Of a stretch of DNA of 64,000 nucleotides, positions 10,212-23,001 are shown piece after piece (the first letter of the stretch is position 1; every line of letters starts with the position of its first letter). Below the pieces are notes generated by a model, which saw nothing but the letters and a program-made list of their open reading frames with translations, did no database searches and was not told the DNA's origin. Origin of the DNA: Gammaproteobacteria bacterium (GTDB lineage Bacteria; Pseudomonadota; Gammaproteobacteria; Steroidobacterales; Steroidobacteraceae); the NCBI GenBank assembly GCA_016874235.1, contig VGUJ01000011.1, forward strand, positions 1 to 64,000, written 5' to 3'. Made by a program: the position numbers and the translations under genes.

Positions 10212-11222
10212 TCAGGAAACTCGCAGCGCCCAACCGAACACCTGATCGTTGACGCTCAGCGCGTTGAGCGAGCTGCGCGCGGCTCGACCTTTGGCCGATT
10301 CGAAGCGCTCCTGCAAAGCGAGAATGCCCGCTTCGTCGAGCGCGCTGCGCACGAGATCCTCGAGACGCAAACGTGAGTCCTCGAGCAATGCGCGATAGCC
10401 GGACAAGCGATCGAGTGCAGGGGGCGCACCCGCCGACACGGCGGCGCAAAAACAGTCTTGTACAAAAATTTGCACGTCGGTGAGTAGGTCGGGGATCGGC
10501 TCACCGACCACGCGTTTCTGGATCTCGTGTTGCGCGGCATCGAATCTTTGGCGCGCCTCGGTCGCCCGCGGATCGGACTGGAGGCGCGCTCGGGACTCGA
10601 CGTCGTTCAACAGGGCGAAATACGGGATCATCATCGCTGCGCTTTCGAGGAAATCGCTACGACTCAAAAACTCGAGATGGCGGAGCTCTTGCCGCGACAC
10701 ATAGACCGGCAAGGACTGCGCGTGGTGCACAACCAAGGCCAATCTTCCTGTCGGTTTTAGGACGCGCATGACTTCGGGTTGGCTGCGCGAAAGGTCGGAG
10801 TACTCGATACCGAACTGACTCACCACAAGATCGAAACTCGACGCCTCGAAAGGTAATTCTTCGGCCAATACGCCCCCACGAAACCGCACACGTTTCGCTG
10901 CGGCCTCAACGAGCTGCGCGATCCACGTCGGTCGGGGGTTCGAGAGGTCGATGCCGGTCCACTCTGGGCCGTCTTCGGGGTACAGATCGATCAAAATTTT
11001 TGCGAGCGGGCCATTACCGCATCCGATATCGAGGATGGTTTCGTGCGATCGGCAGGCGGCGAACTCACCCTGCCAGAAGGTACCGATCGCATCGGCGTAA
11101 TTGCCTGCGAACGACGTCCCAAGTGAATGCAGGGGACCCTGACCCCAAAACCGGGTCCACGCCAAACGCCGACGCGCCACTTGGCTCAAGTCGTCAGTCG
11201 ATATATCCCGATCGCTGGTCAA
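10212..11222 (-). CDS. Class I SAM-dependent methyltransferase (paralog 2)
   Basis: 336-residue methyltransferase with motif I ILDIGCGNGPLAK (around 63-75), acidic-loop motif WTGIDLS, and SQFGIEYSDLSRS plus RVLKPTGRLALVVHH, mirroring paralog 1. A long helical C-terminal extension follows. The start is a TTG at 11222 supported by a strong ribosome site GGAGG (complement of 11229-11233) six bases upstream; no ATG fits. The ribosome site directly follows the T-tract of the terminator after the TonB receptor gene. Expression therefore needs read-through or a promoter inside the receptor gene. First gene of the two-methyltransferase unit. Confidence 0.86.
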   Translation of the reverse strand: MTSDRDISTDDLSQVARRRLAWTRFWGQGPLHSLGTSFAGNYADAIGTFWQGEFAACRSHETILDIGCGNGPLAKILIDLYPEDGPEWTGIDLSNPRPTWIAQLVEAAAKRVRFRGGVLAEELPFEASSFDLVVSQFGIEYSDLSRSQPEVMRVLKPTGRLALVVHHAQSLPVYVSRQELRHLEFLSRSDFLESAAMMIPYFALLNDVESRARLQSDPRATEARQRFDAAQHEIQKRVVGEPIPDLLTDVQIFVQDCFCAAVSAGAPPALDRLSGYRALLEDSRLRLEDLVRSALDEAGILALQERFESAKGRAARSSLNALSVNDQVFGWALRVS

Positions 11223-11233
11223 AAACGTCCTCC

Positions 11234-11260
11234 AAAAAAAAGGGGGGCTTTCGCCCCCCC
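11234..11260 (-). terminator. Rho-independent terminator or attenuator after the TonB receptor gene
   Basis: On the minus strand a 7-bp G/C stem (11253-11259 with 11242-11248) closes a four-base loop and is followed by eight T residues (complement of 11234-11241). This is a textbook intrinsic terminator 25 bp after the receptor stop. The T-tract runs straight into the ribosome site of the methyltransferase gene, so it may act as an attenuator that sets the receptor to methyltransferase expression ratio. Confidence 0.85.
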
Positions 11261-11284
11261 TTCTTCGACTGGCACTTGAGCCTT

Positions 11285-13942
11285 TTAGAAGTTCTGGAGC
11301 AGGCGGAAGTAGACCACCCGGCCATAACCATTGTAGAGGTCCTGATCGTAACCATTACCGGTCGGGTCGAACGGATCCTGCACCGGATCCTTATCGGTCA
11401 CGTTAGTCGCACCGAGGGTCAGACGCCCGTTCCACGGAGCGTTCCAGTTGAGCTGCACGTCATGGGTCACCCACGAGGGCAAGCGCAGTGCGTAACCGTA
11501 ATCCGCTCCACCCGAGTCAATAATGTCGGCCTGAGTCGATCGGGTTGCAGCGATGTAGTTCACATTCCAAGTGAACGAAAAGTCACCGTAAGTATACGTG
11601 TTCGACAGAACACCGCGCTCCTCCGGGACACTGACGTTATCAACGATGTTGACACCCGACGAGCCCGAGTAATTGAGTGTACGACTCAGGAGCAGCTCGC
11701 TTCCGAGCTTGCCCCAGTTGCCGAAGTCATACGAAGCACGAATGTTGAGATCGACGCCGTCCGTTTCAGTGAAGCCGAGGTTGGCATAACCCGTCTGACC
11801 GTAGAGAATTTCGCCAGCCGGCGCGCGGACGAACCCTAGGCCATTGGCAGCGACCGGCGGATCAATATTGGCGGGCAAGATACTCAACCCCGACGGACAT
11901 ACGCCAGTGCCTCTCTCAAGGCACCCAATAATCGTACCGATACTGATGAAGGACACCTGATTGGTGAGCTTGATATTCCAATAGTCCGTCCTGATACGGA
12001 GCCACTCGAGCGGATCCCAGACCACGCCGAAACCATATTGCTCGGACTGCTCGGACTCAAGGTTCGGATTGGCGATCGAGTAGGTCGTGACCTGAGTGGT
12101 GCACGTCGGAGCGAGACCGAAGGCCTGACAGGTTCTCGGATCCGCAACACTGGCAGCGGAAAACGCCGGTTGCGCCGCAACGATGTCGAGTGTCGGGGCA
12201 CGGAAACCCTCCCCGTAACTTGCTCGAAGAGTGACACTCTCGAGCGGCGTATACCGCAGCGCGACCTGCGGTGAGACATCATCGCCATAGTCGCTGTACT
12301 CGTCCCAGCGCACAGCGAGGTTCGCTTCGAGGCTCTCAATCACCGGTAACGACATTTCGAGATATGCCGCCTTGACCTGACGTCCGCCGAAGGCCGAGTT
12401 ACCGGCTGAACCGACGATCTGCCCAGAGGAGCTCAACGTGTCGTAGATGTCTTTATACTTCTCTTCACGATACTCACCACCGAAGGCGATTCCCGCCTTG
12501 CCACCTGGCAGTTCGAACAGATCCGTCGACACCGACGCATACATTTCCTTGGACAAGAATTGCGCGTCTCGATTGATGGTTGCGATCATCGAATCGAGAA
12601 CCGAGCGGGGGTTACCGAAGGGGTTATATATGTTGTACGCACCGCTGGAAATTTTCTCCTGCGCAAGACCGCCTACGACATAATTTCGGCCAAAATCGTA
12701 GTACTGCGCGTCAGAGCGCCGAACACCGACGTTGAGGTCGAAGTTACCGAGTTTGCCATCGAAGCCCCAATCAACGAGATAATTCTGCGCATCCGTAGAG
12801 GAATCGCGATTACCCAGGGCGGCGAAGCGGTGACGCATGAAAAGCGGCGTTGTCGGATAGCCAGCCGTTGGGAATTTTTGCGCTGGGTGGTTCGGCGAGT
12901 TCGACGGCAAGAAGATGGAGCCACCCGGCCAGGGACTCGAGGGCACCGGCGCGTACCGCCCGAATGACTCGACGCGAGTAATCGACGTGTTGAGGTAGCT
13001 AGTCCAATCGTCGTTTAGATCGTATTGACCGCGGGCAAAGAGAGCCGTGTTACCAATTTCAGCCTCGTACGCACCCTCGAGCGAGTAGTTATAGAAGCAC
13101 CGGGAGGTCGCCCCTGAACCGGTCTTGACGAACCCGCGTCCTTCACAACCACCCGGGACAGCTGATCCGTTTAGCGTGTTGACGTGACGAGATCCGGCGC
13201 GGAATCCGTAAAGTGTTCCAGGAGCTGCAATGGAGTTATAAAACTCGTTCGAAAAGGACGAAATCGAACTGTCCGAGAACGAGTAATCGCGATCACGCTG
13301 GAAGATGATATCGCGATGGGAGTGTGAGACGCCCGCGAGCAACGACCCACGGTCCCCTGAGGCACCGAAGATCAGCGACCCCTCTTCGGTTTCACCGCCC
13401 ACACGCTCAGGGTCGCTCCCCCCCAGCATTATCTGCGCGCCTGAGAAATCGCGGCGAGTGATAATGTTGACGACGCCGCCGATGGCGTCCGACCCGTAAA
13501 TCGCCGAGGCACCGTTCGTGATGACCTCGATTCGCTCGACCGCCGCAAGTGGAATACTGTTGAGGTCTTGAGCGCTACCGACGTTCGGCGCAACGGGTGC
13601 GCGTCGACCGTCGATGAGGATCAGAGTACGGCCTTCGCCGAGACCACGCAGGCTGATTCCCGCGAAGGACTGGGCCGAACTTCCTGACCGCTGACGCGCT
13701 GAACCAAATGAATTGTAGGGCAGGTCGCGGATGTAATCGGCGACAGAGGTTTCGCCGCTCGCCTCGAGTTCCACACGGGTGATAACCGTGACGGGGAGTG
13801 CGGCTGTCTCAATGTTTTCGCGCTTAATGCGGGAACCCGTGACGATGACCTCTTCGAGATCTTGGGCGGCAGCAGACTGCATTCCAGGAACCGACATGGC
13901 GATCGCAGCGGATACTGCTAAAGCAATTGGTGATCTGTGCAT
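11285..13942 (-). CDS. TonB-dependent outer-membrane receptor (first of two)
   Basis: 885-residue receptor with a signal peptide (about 26 residues, ending SAAAQ), a TonB-box-like segment EEVIVTGSRI directly behind it, a plug domain with ISLRGLGEGRTLILIDGRR and NGASAIYGSDAIGGVVNI, and a large beta-barrel ending in an aromatic C terminus (FRLLQNF) as expected for outer-membrane proteins. It imports a ligand across the outer membrane using TonB-ExbBD energy. The ligand is not evident; plugs of this type are common among Xanthomonadales and related receptors for peptides, glycans and other organics. Ribosome site GGAGG precedes the ATG; a plausible promoter lies at 14041-14069. Downstream genes are two methyltransferases separated by a terminator. 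Confidence 0.95.
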   Translation of the reverse strand: MHRSPIALAVSAAIAMSVPGMQSAAAQDLEEVIVTGSRIKRENIETAALPVTVITRVELEASGETSVADYIRDLPYNSFGSARQRSGSSAQSFAGISLRGLGEGRTLILIDGRRAPVAPNVGSAQDLNSIPLAAVERIEVITNGASAIYGSDAIGGVVNIITRRDFSGAQIMLGGSDPERVGGETEEGSLIFGASGDRGSLLAGVSHSHRDIIFQRDRDYSFSDSSISSFSNEFYNSIAAPGTLYGFRAGSRHVNTLNGSAVPGGCEGRGFVKTGSGATSRCFYNYSLEGAYEAEIGNTALFARGQYDLNDDWTSYLNTSITRVESFGRYAPVPSSPWPGGSIFLPSNSPNHPAQKFPTAGYPTTPLFMRHRFAALGNRDSSTDAQNYLVDWGFDGKLGNFDLNVGVRRSDAQYYDFGRNYVVGGLAQEKISSGAYNIYNPFGNPRSVLDSMIATINRDAQFLSKEMYASVSTDLFELPGGKAGIAFGGEYREEKYKDIYDTLSSSGQIVGSAGNSAFGGRQVKAAYLEMSLPVIESLEANLAVRWDEYSDYGDDVSPQVALRYTPLESVTLRASYGEGFRAPTLDIVAAQPAFSAASVADPRTCQAFGLAPTCTTQVTTYSIANPNLESEQSEQYGFGVVWDPLEWLRIRTDYWNIKLTNQVSFISIGTIIGCLERGTGVCPSGLSILPANIDPPVAANGLGFVRAPAGEILYGQTGYANLGFTETDGVDLNIRASYDFGNWGKLGSELLLSRTLNYSGSSGVNIVDNVSVPEERGVLSNTYTYGDFSFTWNVNYIAATRSTQADIIDSGGADYGYALRLPSWVTHDVQLNWNAPWNGRLTLGATNVTDKDPVQDPFDPTGNGYDQDLYNGYGRVVYFRLLQNF

Positions 13943-14040
13943 TACTTTCGAACCTCCGATAACTAAACCCTGGCTTCTCGGCGCTCACGACGGTACAGGA
14001 AATCTGGCCGCGCGACCGAATCTGTTGCTTTACAACGACC

Positions 14041-14069
14041 GTTATAACCTATTTGTTTCTACCGGGCAA
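14041..14069 (-). promoter_or_regulatory. Putative sigma-70 promoter of the TonB receptor gene
   Basis: On the minus strand TTGCCC (complement of 14064-14069) and TATAAC (complement of 14041-14046) are separated by exactly 17 bases and match 4/6 and 5/6 of the sigma-70 consensus. Transcription would start near 14034, giving a leader of about 90 bases. A partly symmetrical element GTTGTGAATTTGCAAC at 14144-14159 lies upstream and might be an operator. Confidence 0.5.
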
Positions 14070-14120
14070 TTTCATGACATCCGATTAGCGACTCGGTGAT
14101 TTCGCTATCGAGGCCGAGGG

Positions 14121-14485
14121 TCAGCGGTTAACCTCACAGGATTGTTGTGAATTTGCAACACAGGTACCGGCGGATACTTCGGTGGATGAGAAGAGCACCC
14201 CTCCTTCCCCTGCGGTCATTCCCGCCAACACCACCCGAAACCGATCGTCCTAAACCCCCAAAGTGACCGGGCGTAACACGGCTCGCCCGTTCTGCATGAC
14301 GAAGACCGCCCAGCCGTCACCACTGCGAAACAACGCTCCGCGCCGAAACCGTACGACGTTTTGCGCCTCTTCGAGCACCACTCGGGGAGATCGACACCGC
14401 GCAGCGCCTGGACCGCTGCAGCACCCTCACCATCTGTCTTGCGCAGTCCCCGCAGTTCGAAAACGGGCAGACGCGAGTCGGTCAT
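14121..14485 (-). pseudogene. Remnant of an ABC-type efflux operon: ATPase N terminus joined to adaptor C terminus
   Basis: Starting at an ATG (14485) that overlaps the purL stop as ATGA, the first 33 codons read like a MacB/LolD-type ATPase N terminus (FELRGLRKTDGEG, ALRGVDL), cut off before Walker A. From 14384, in a different frame, the sequence reads like the C terminus of an HlyD/RND-type periplasmic adaptor (GALFRSGDGWAVFV, NGRAVLRPVTLG). An in-frame TAG at 14250-14252 follows, then further adaptor-like sequence (FRVVLAGMTAGEGG, VLFSSTEVSAGT) to a TGA at 14121. One deletion plus a nonsense mutation explains this. It was probably an export operon translationally coupled to purL. Family reading is by eye and not confirmed by search. 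Confidence 0.72.
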
Positions 14486-17400
14486 CCCACCCAGACTCGC
14501 GCGTTTCTGAAAAGGCGCATCCAGCCCGAATACTCGGTGTTGCCCGGCGGTCGCCAAGACATCTGCACCGTCCGGAACACGCGCTCGGGGTGAGGCATGG
14601 CGAGCGTCACGCGACCATCGAGATTGCACAGTGCGGCAAGACCGTTGGGCGAGCCGTTCGGATTGGCAGGATAGTGCGTGGCGATTTCGCCGGCGCGCAC
14701 GACGTGGCGGAGTCCGACCGTTCCCGAGGCTTCGCAGGCCGTCGCTTGCGCGGCATCGACGAACTCGGCGCGACCCTCGCCGTGCGACACAGCGATCGGC
14801 AATACGGAGCCCGTCATACCCATGAAGAAAAGGGAGGGGGTCGGCATCACTTCGACGAGCGTCGCACGTCCTTCGAATTGTTCAACGCGATTGCGCACGA
14901 ATCGCGGCCAATGGGCTGCGCCGGGGACGATGGGTGCGAGCTGCGCCATCATTTGACAGCCATTGCAAATACCGAGTGCGAACGTTTCGTGACGGGCAAA
15001 GAATTGAGCGAAAGACTCGCGCATTCTGGGATTGAACAGAATGGATTTGGCCCAGCCCTCGCCTGCGCCGAGGACGTCGCCATATGAGAACCCACCACAG
15101 GCGACGAGACCACGAAACTCCGCGAGGTCACGGCGTCCGGTAATGAGATCGGTCATGTGGATATCGTGCGCTTCAAAGCCTGCGCGATCGAACACCGCCG
15201 CCATTTCTGATTGGCTATTGACGCCCTGCTCGCGCAACACCGCAATTTTCGGACGTGCCCCGCAATTGACTAGGGGCGCGGCGATGTCTTCATCGGCATC
15301 GAAACTGAGCACCGACTGCAACGGTAACGTGGCGAGCGAAGTCGACGCCTCGAATTCCTCTTGCGCGCAATCGGGGTCGTCTCGTAACGCGCGCATACGA
15401 TGACTCGTCGACGACCATTCGCGCTTCAGGGCCTCCCACGGCTCATCGATGACGAGCTTGCCTGCTGCGATGCGAATGCGATCGGACTGGGGCTCGACGC
15501 GACCGATGACCACGCTGCAATGTCCCACCCCATGCTTGAACAATACACCGAGCACATCGGCACAATTATCGGTGTGAATCTGCAGCACGACACCCGGTTC
15601 TTCGGCAAAGAGCGCAGCAAGTGCGGCAGCGTTGTTACTGAGTTCGCTCGAGTCTTTCGTGCTGATGTTGACGTCGATACCGCAGTGGCCGGCGAAAGCC
15701 ATCTCGATGAGCGTGACCGCAAGGCCACCATCGGAACGATCGTGATACGCGAGTACGGCATCGAGTGCGCGCAACTCGGCGAGCGCAGCGGCCAGACCTT
15801 TCAGAAGTTGCGGGTCGTCGAGATCGGCAGGCGTTTCGCCGAGCCCACCGTAGACCTGCGTCAAGACCGAGCCACCGATGCGATTTTTTCCTTCACCGAG
15901 ATCGATGTAGATGAGCGAGGTGTAACCGCGATCGGTCCGAAGTTGCGGCGTCCAGCATCGACGCACATCGCCGACGGGCGCGAACGACGACACGATGAGC
16001 GAGACCGGCGCAACGACGGATTTTTGATCGCCGGACTCGTCTTTCCAGGCGGTACGCATGGAGAGCGAATCTTTGCCGACCGGAATGGCAATGCCGAGTG
16101 CGGGGCAAAGTTCTTCGCCCACCGCTTTGACGGCGTCATAGAGCGCGGCATCTTCGCCGGGCTCACCGCACGCAGCCATCCAGTTGGCCGACAGGCGAAT
16201 ATCACTGAGACGCCTGACGTCGGCCGCGAGTATGTTGGTGATCGACTCGGCGACCGCCAAACGCGCCGCTGCGCGTGAGTTGAGGAGGGCAACCGGCGTC
16301 CGTTCGCCCATAGCCATGGCCTCACCCGCATGACCAAAGTAATCGGCGGTGGTCACGCCGCAGTCGGCGACCGGCACCTGCCACGGTCCGACCATTTGAT
16401 CTCGAGAGATCATGCCACCGACCGTGCGATCACCGATGGTGATGAGAAAAGTCTTGTCGGCAACAGCCGGGAATCGCAGCACGCGGCGCAAGGCCTCACG
16501 CGGATCGATGGTCGTGACGCCAAAGTCGAGCGTACGCGGCTTTACCGCGGCGACGTCTCGCAGCATCTTAGGGGCCTTGCCGAGCAGCACCTCGATGGGC
16601 ATGTCGACGGGCGAGTCGTTGAGCAAAGAATCTTTGACGAGCAGTCGGCCGTCGTCCGTGAGTGTGCCGATCACGGCATGCGGACAGCGCTCGCGCTCAC
16701 AAAGGGCTGCGAATTCTTCGAGCGACTCGGCGCCGACGACGAGCACGTAGCGCTCCTGCGACTCGTTGCACCAGAGCTCCATGGGCGACATACCGCGCTC
16801 ATCGCTCGCGATGGCGCGTAGGTCGACGATGGCACCGCGGCCACTGTGCGCGACGGCCTCGGGCACGGCGTTGGAGAGCCCGCCCGCACCGACATCGTGA
16901 ATGAGCAAGATCGGGTTGTGTTCACCACGTGCCCAGCAACGGTCGATAACTTCTTGCGCGCGACGCTGCATCTCGGGGTTGCCGCGCTGCACGGACGCAA
17001 AATCGAGATCGGCACTCGAAGCGCCCGCGCCCACCGAAGAGGCCGCACCACCCCCGAGCCCGATCAGCATCGAGGGGCCGCCCAACACGACGATCTTCGC
17101 CCCGGGCGGACAATCGCGTTTCTCGATGTGCGATCGACGCACGTTGCCGAGACCGCCAGCGATCATGATGGGCTTGTGATAACCGCGGAATCGCGTGGCG
17201 GAGTCTCCTGCCGCTTGAATTTCGAGGGTGCGGAAATAACCGTTGATCCCCGGTCGTCCGAATTCATTGTTGAATGCGGCCGCGCCGATGGGCCCTTCGA
17301 GCATGATGTCGAGCGCCGAGGCGATGCGATCGGGCTTTCCGGGGCTCGGCTTGCCAGGCAGTGATTCCCAAGGCTGCTCGAAACCCGGAATGCGCAGGTG

Positions 17401-18447
17401 AGAGACCGAATAACCGACTAGCCCCGCTTTCGGTTTTGCACCGATGCCGGTCGCGCCCTCATCACGGATTTCTCCACCCGAGCCCGTCGAGGCACCCGAA
17501 AACGGAGAAATCGCCGTCGGATGATTGTGCGTCTCGACCTTCATAAGAATGTCGATCGGCTCGAGGTGCGCGTCATAGACACCCGTCTCCGGGTCGGGGA
17601 ACCATCGACGCCCGTGGGCGACGCCCTCGATGACGGCGGCGTTATCTTTGTAGGCACTCAGTACGCCCTGCGGGGCGTGCGCATGAGTGTTGCGGATCAT
17701 GGAAAAAAGCGATTTCTTCTGCGGCTCGCCGTTGATGATCCATTCGGCGTTGAAGATTTTGTGCCGACAGTGCTCGGAGTTCGCCTGCGCGAACATCATG
17801 AGCTCGACATCACTCGGGTCGCGACCGAGTTCGCCAAAGGCCTTGAGCAGATAGTCGATTTCGTCTGCCGAGAGCGCGAGCCCCAGTTCGACGTTGGCCG
17901 CTTCGAGCGCTGCGCGACCGGTCTTCAAAGAAATCCGTCGCAAAGATCGGGGCGACTCGACCGCGAAGAGCGCTTGGGCCTTCGAGACCTGATCGATCAC
18001 GATCTCGGTCATACGATCGTGCAGCAAGGGCGCAATGGCTGCGAGCGCTGCAGGATCGAGCGGTGACGTACAGGTGAGTCGGTATTCGATGCCGCGCTCG
18101 ATGCGACGCACGGCCTCGAGACCGCAGACCTTGGCAATATCCGTCGCCTTACTGGCCCACGGCGAGATGGTGCCCGGACGCGGAATCACCCACAGGGTCT
18201 GCGCACCCGCTCCATCCGTGGTGCTCCCACCCCCTGTTGCGTCACCCCCAACCGCCTCACGTCGAGAACCGTAATGAAGGAGCGACTCGAGTGTCCGGGT
18301 TTCTTCGTCACTCAGATCGCGAGAGAGATCAACGAAATGAATGAATCGGGTATCGACGGCCTCGATGGCCTCAACGACAGCGCGCAGGCGCGGCAGTAAC
18401 TTGCGTAAACGGAAACCGGAAAGCGCGGGGGCACCGCGTACGAGCAT
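14482..18447 (-). CDS. purL: Phosphoribosylformylglycinamidine synthase, large single-chain type
   Basis: Fourth step of purine synthesis: FGAR plus glutamine and ATP give FGAM. The 1321-residue chain is the long gammaproteobacterial form with N-terminal PurS-like part, two AIRS-like synthase halves ([30 protein letters not shown]-type region, VGKDSLSM-type region [11 protein letters not shown]) and a C-terminal glutamine amidotransferase. The nucleophile is Cys1161 in GICNGCQMM, with SHGEGRAEF and MPHPERVFR also present. A low-complexity Gly/Thr insert at about residues 67-81 ([15 protein letters not shown]) is unusual. It begins 14 bp after the DUF1820 gene, and its stop overlaps the start of the decayed exporter remnant. 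Confidence 0.98.
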   Translation of the reverse strand: MLVRGAPALSGFRLRKLLPRLRAVVEAIEAVDTRFIHFVDLSRDLSDEETRTLESLLHYGSRREAVGGDATGGGSTTDGAGAQTLWVIPRPGTISPWASKATDIAKVCGLEAVRRIERGIEYRLTCTSPLDPAALAAIAPLLHDRMTEIVIDQVSKAQALFAVESPRSLRRISLKTGRAALEAANVELGLALSADEIDYLLKAFGELGRDPSDVELMMFAQANSEHCRHKIFNAEWIINGEPQKKSLFSMIRNTHAHAPQGVLSAYKDNAAVIEGVAHGRRWFPDPETGVYDAHLEPIDILMKVETHNHPTAISPFSGASTGSGGEIRDEGATGIGAKPKAGLVGYSVSHLRIPGFEQPWESLPGKPSPGKPDRIASALDIMLEGPIGAAAFNNEFGRPGINGYFRTLEIQAAGDSATRFRGYHKPIMIAGGLGNVRRSHIEKRDCPPGAKIVVLGGPSMLIGLGGGAASSVGAGASSADLDFASVQRGNPEMQRRAQEVIDRCWARGEHNPILLIHDVGAGGLSNAVPEAVAHSGRGAIVDLRAIASDERGMSPMELWCNESQERYVLVVGAESLEEFAALCERERCPHAVIGTLTDDGRLLVKDSLLNDSPVDMPIEVLLGKAPKMLRDVAAVKPRTLDFGVTTIDPREALRRVLRFPAVADKTFLITIGDRTVGGMISRDQMVGPWQVPVADCGVTTADYFGHAGEAMAMGERTPVALLNSRAAARLAVAESITNILAADVRRLSDIRLSANWMAACGEPGEDAALYDAVKAVGEELCPALGIAIPVGKDSLSMRTAWKDESGDQKSVVAPVSLIVSSFAPVGDVRRCWTPQLRTDRGYTSLIYIDLGEGKNRIGGSVLTQVYGGLGETPADLDDPQLLKGLAAALAELRALDAVLAYHDRSDGGLAVTLIEMAFAGHCGIDVNISTKDSSELSNNAAALAALFAEEPGVVLQIHTDNCADVLGVLFKHGVGHCSVVIGRVEPQSDRIRIAAGKLVIDEPWEALKREWSSTSHRMRALRDDPDCAQEEFEASTSLATLPLQSVLSFDADEDIAAPLVNCGARPKIAVLREQGVNSQSEMAAVFDRAGFEAHDIHMTDLITGRRDLAEFRGLVACGGFSYGDVLGAGEGWAKSILFNPRMRESFAQFFARHETFALGICNGCQMMAQLAPIVPGAAHWPRFVRNRVEQFEGRATLVEVMPTPSLFFMGMTGSVLPIAVSHGEGRAEFVDAAQATACEASGTVGLRHVVRAGEIATHYPANPNGSPNGLAALCNLDGRVTLAMPHPERVFRTVQMSWRPPGNTEYSGWMRLFRNARVWVG

Positions 18448-18461
18448 GATCGCGACGCGGC

Positions 18462-18803
18462 CTATTTCTTGGACCCGTCACCCGCCGGCGGCGGAAAGAC
18501 GGGTATCGGGAACTGGGCCACGTTAGAACCTTCGTAGGTGCTGATTTTGCTGACGCCCTGCTTCTTCACTTCGTCGATGCGCAGCACCGAATGCAGCGGC
18601 AGGTAGCTGCGTTTAACCCCTTCGAACTCGGACTTGATGCGCTCCTCGCCCGGGTCGAGCACGACGGTCGAGCGCTCCCCGAAGACGAGCTCTTCGATCT
18701 CGATGAAACCGAACAGGCTGCCATGATTGACCTTGCGAGCGTAGACCTCGTAGATCTTGCCTTGGTTCACGAACATGACCTTGTAGATGTGACTGGCTGG
18801 CAT
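18462..18803 (-). CDS. DUF1820 family protein
   Basis: 113-residue protein matching the DUF1820 family by eye: [18 protein letters not shown] at the N terminus, [34 protein letters not shown] and [10 protein letters not shown]. The family is widespread in gammaproteobacteria, has no signal peptide and has no established function. A Pro-rich tail ends in DGSKK. The ATG at 18803 lies only 18 bases after the 3' end of tRNA-Ser, with no terminator between, and purL follows 14 bp downstream. It may therefore be expressed from the tRNA promoter. No clear ribosome site is visible. Confidence 0.88.
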   Translation of the reverse strand: MPASHIYKVMFVNQGKIYEVYARKVNHGSLFGFIEIEELVFGERSTVVLDPGEERIKSEFEGVKRSYLPLHSVLRIDEVKKQGVSKISTYEGSNVAQFPIPVFPPPAGDGSKK

Positions 18804-18821
18804 GGCGTCGCTATCGGAAAG

Positions 18822-18914
18822 TGGCGGAGAGGGTGAGATTCGAACTCACGTGCCGGGATTAACCGACCATCCGATTTCGAGTCGGCGCCGTTATGACCAC
18901 TTCGGTACCTCTCC
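18822..18914 (-). tRNA. tRNA-Ser, anticodon CGA
   Basis: 93-base class II tRNA including encoded CCA. On the minus strand the acceptor arm GGAGAGG pairs with CCTCTCC, the anticodon stem encloses CTCGAAA giving anticodon CGA (complement of 18877-18879, reads UCG), a long variable arm follows, and the T-loop reads GTTCGAATC. The 3' CCA is genomically encoded at 18822-18824. A TAGAAT hexamer at 18925-18930 fits as its -10 box with a GC-rich discriminator. It is immediately followed by the DUF1820 gene. Confidence 0.95.
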
Positions 18915-18919
18915 GGAGC

Positions 18920-18934
18920 CGGGTATTCTACCCG
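18920..18934. promoter_or_regulatory. Palindrome covering the tRNA-Ser -10 box and the mltF leader
   Basis: CGGGTA-TTC-TACCCG is a perfect palindrome with a three-base centre. It contains the minus-strand TAGAAT -10 candidate of tRNA-Ser and ends two bases before the mltF ATG. The same arms with another centre occur at 48837-48851 over the ndk promoter. It could be an operator or a chance symmetry of the -10 context. Confidence 0.4.
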
Positions 18935-18936
18935 AC

Positions 18937-22980
<4,044 letters not shown>

Positions 22981-23001
22981 GAGCGCAAGGATATCCGGAT
23001 C

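Noticed and set aside
14263-15087. 274-codon plus-strand open frame over the end of purL
   Set aside because: Opposite to the conserved PurL amidotransferase domain; composition is Arg/His-rich without motifs.
18802-18936. N-terminal extension of MltF through the tRNA-Ser gene
   Set aside because: It would translate an antisense tRNA and destroy the lipoprotein signal that begins at 18937.
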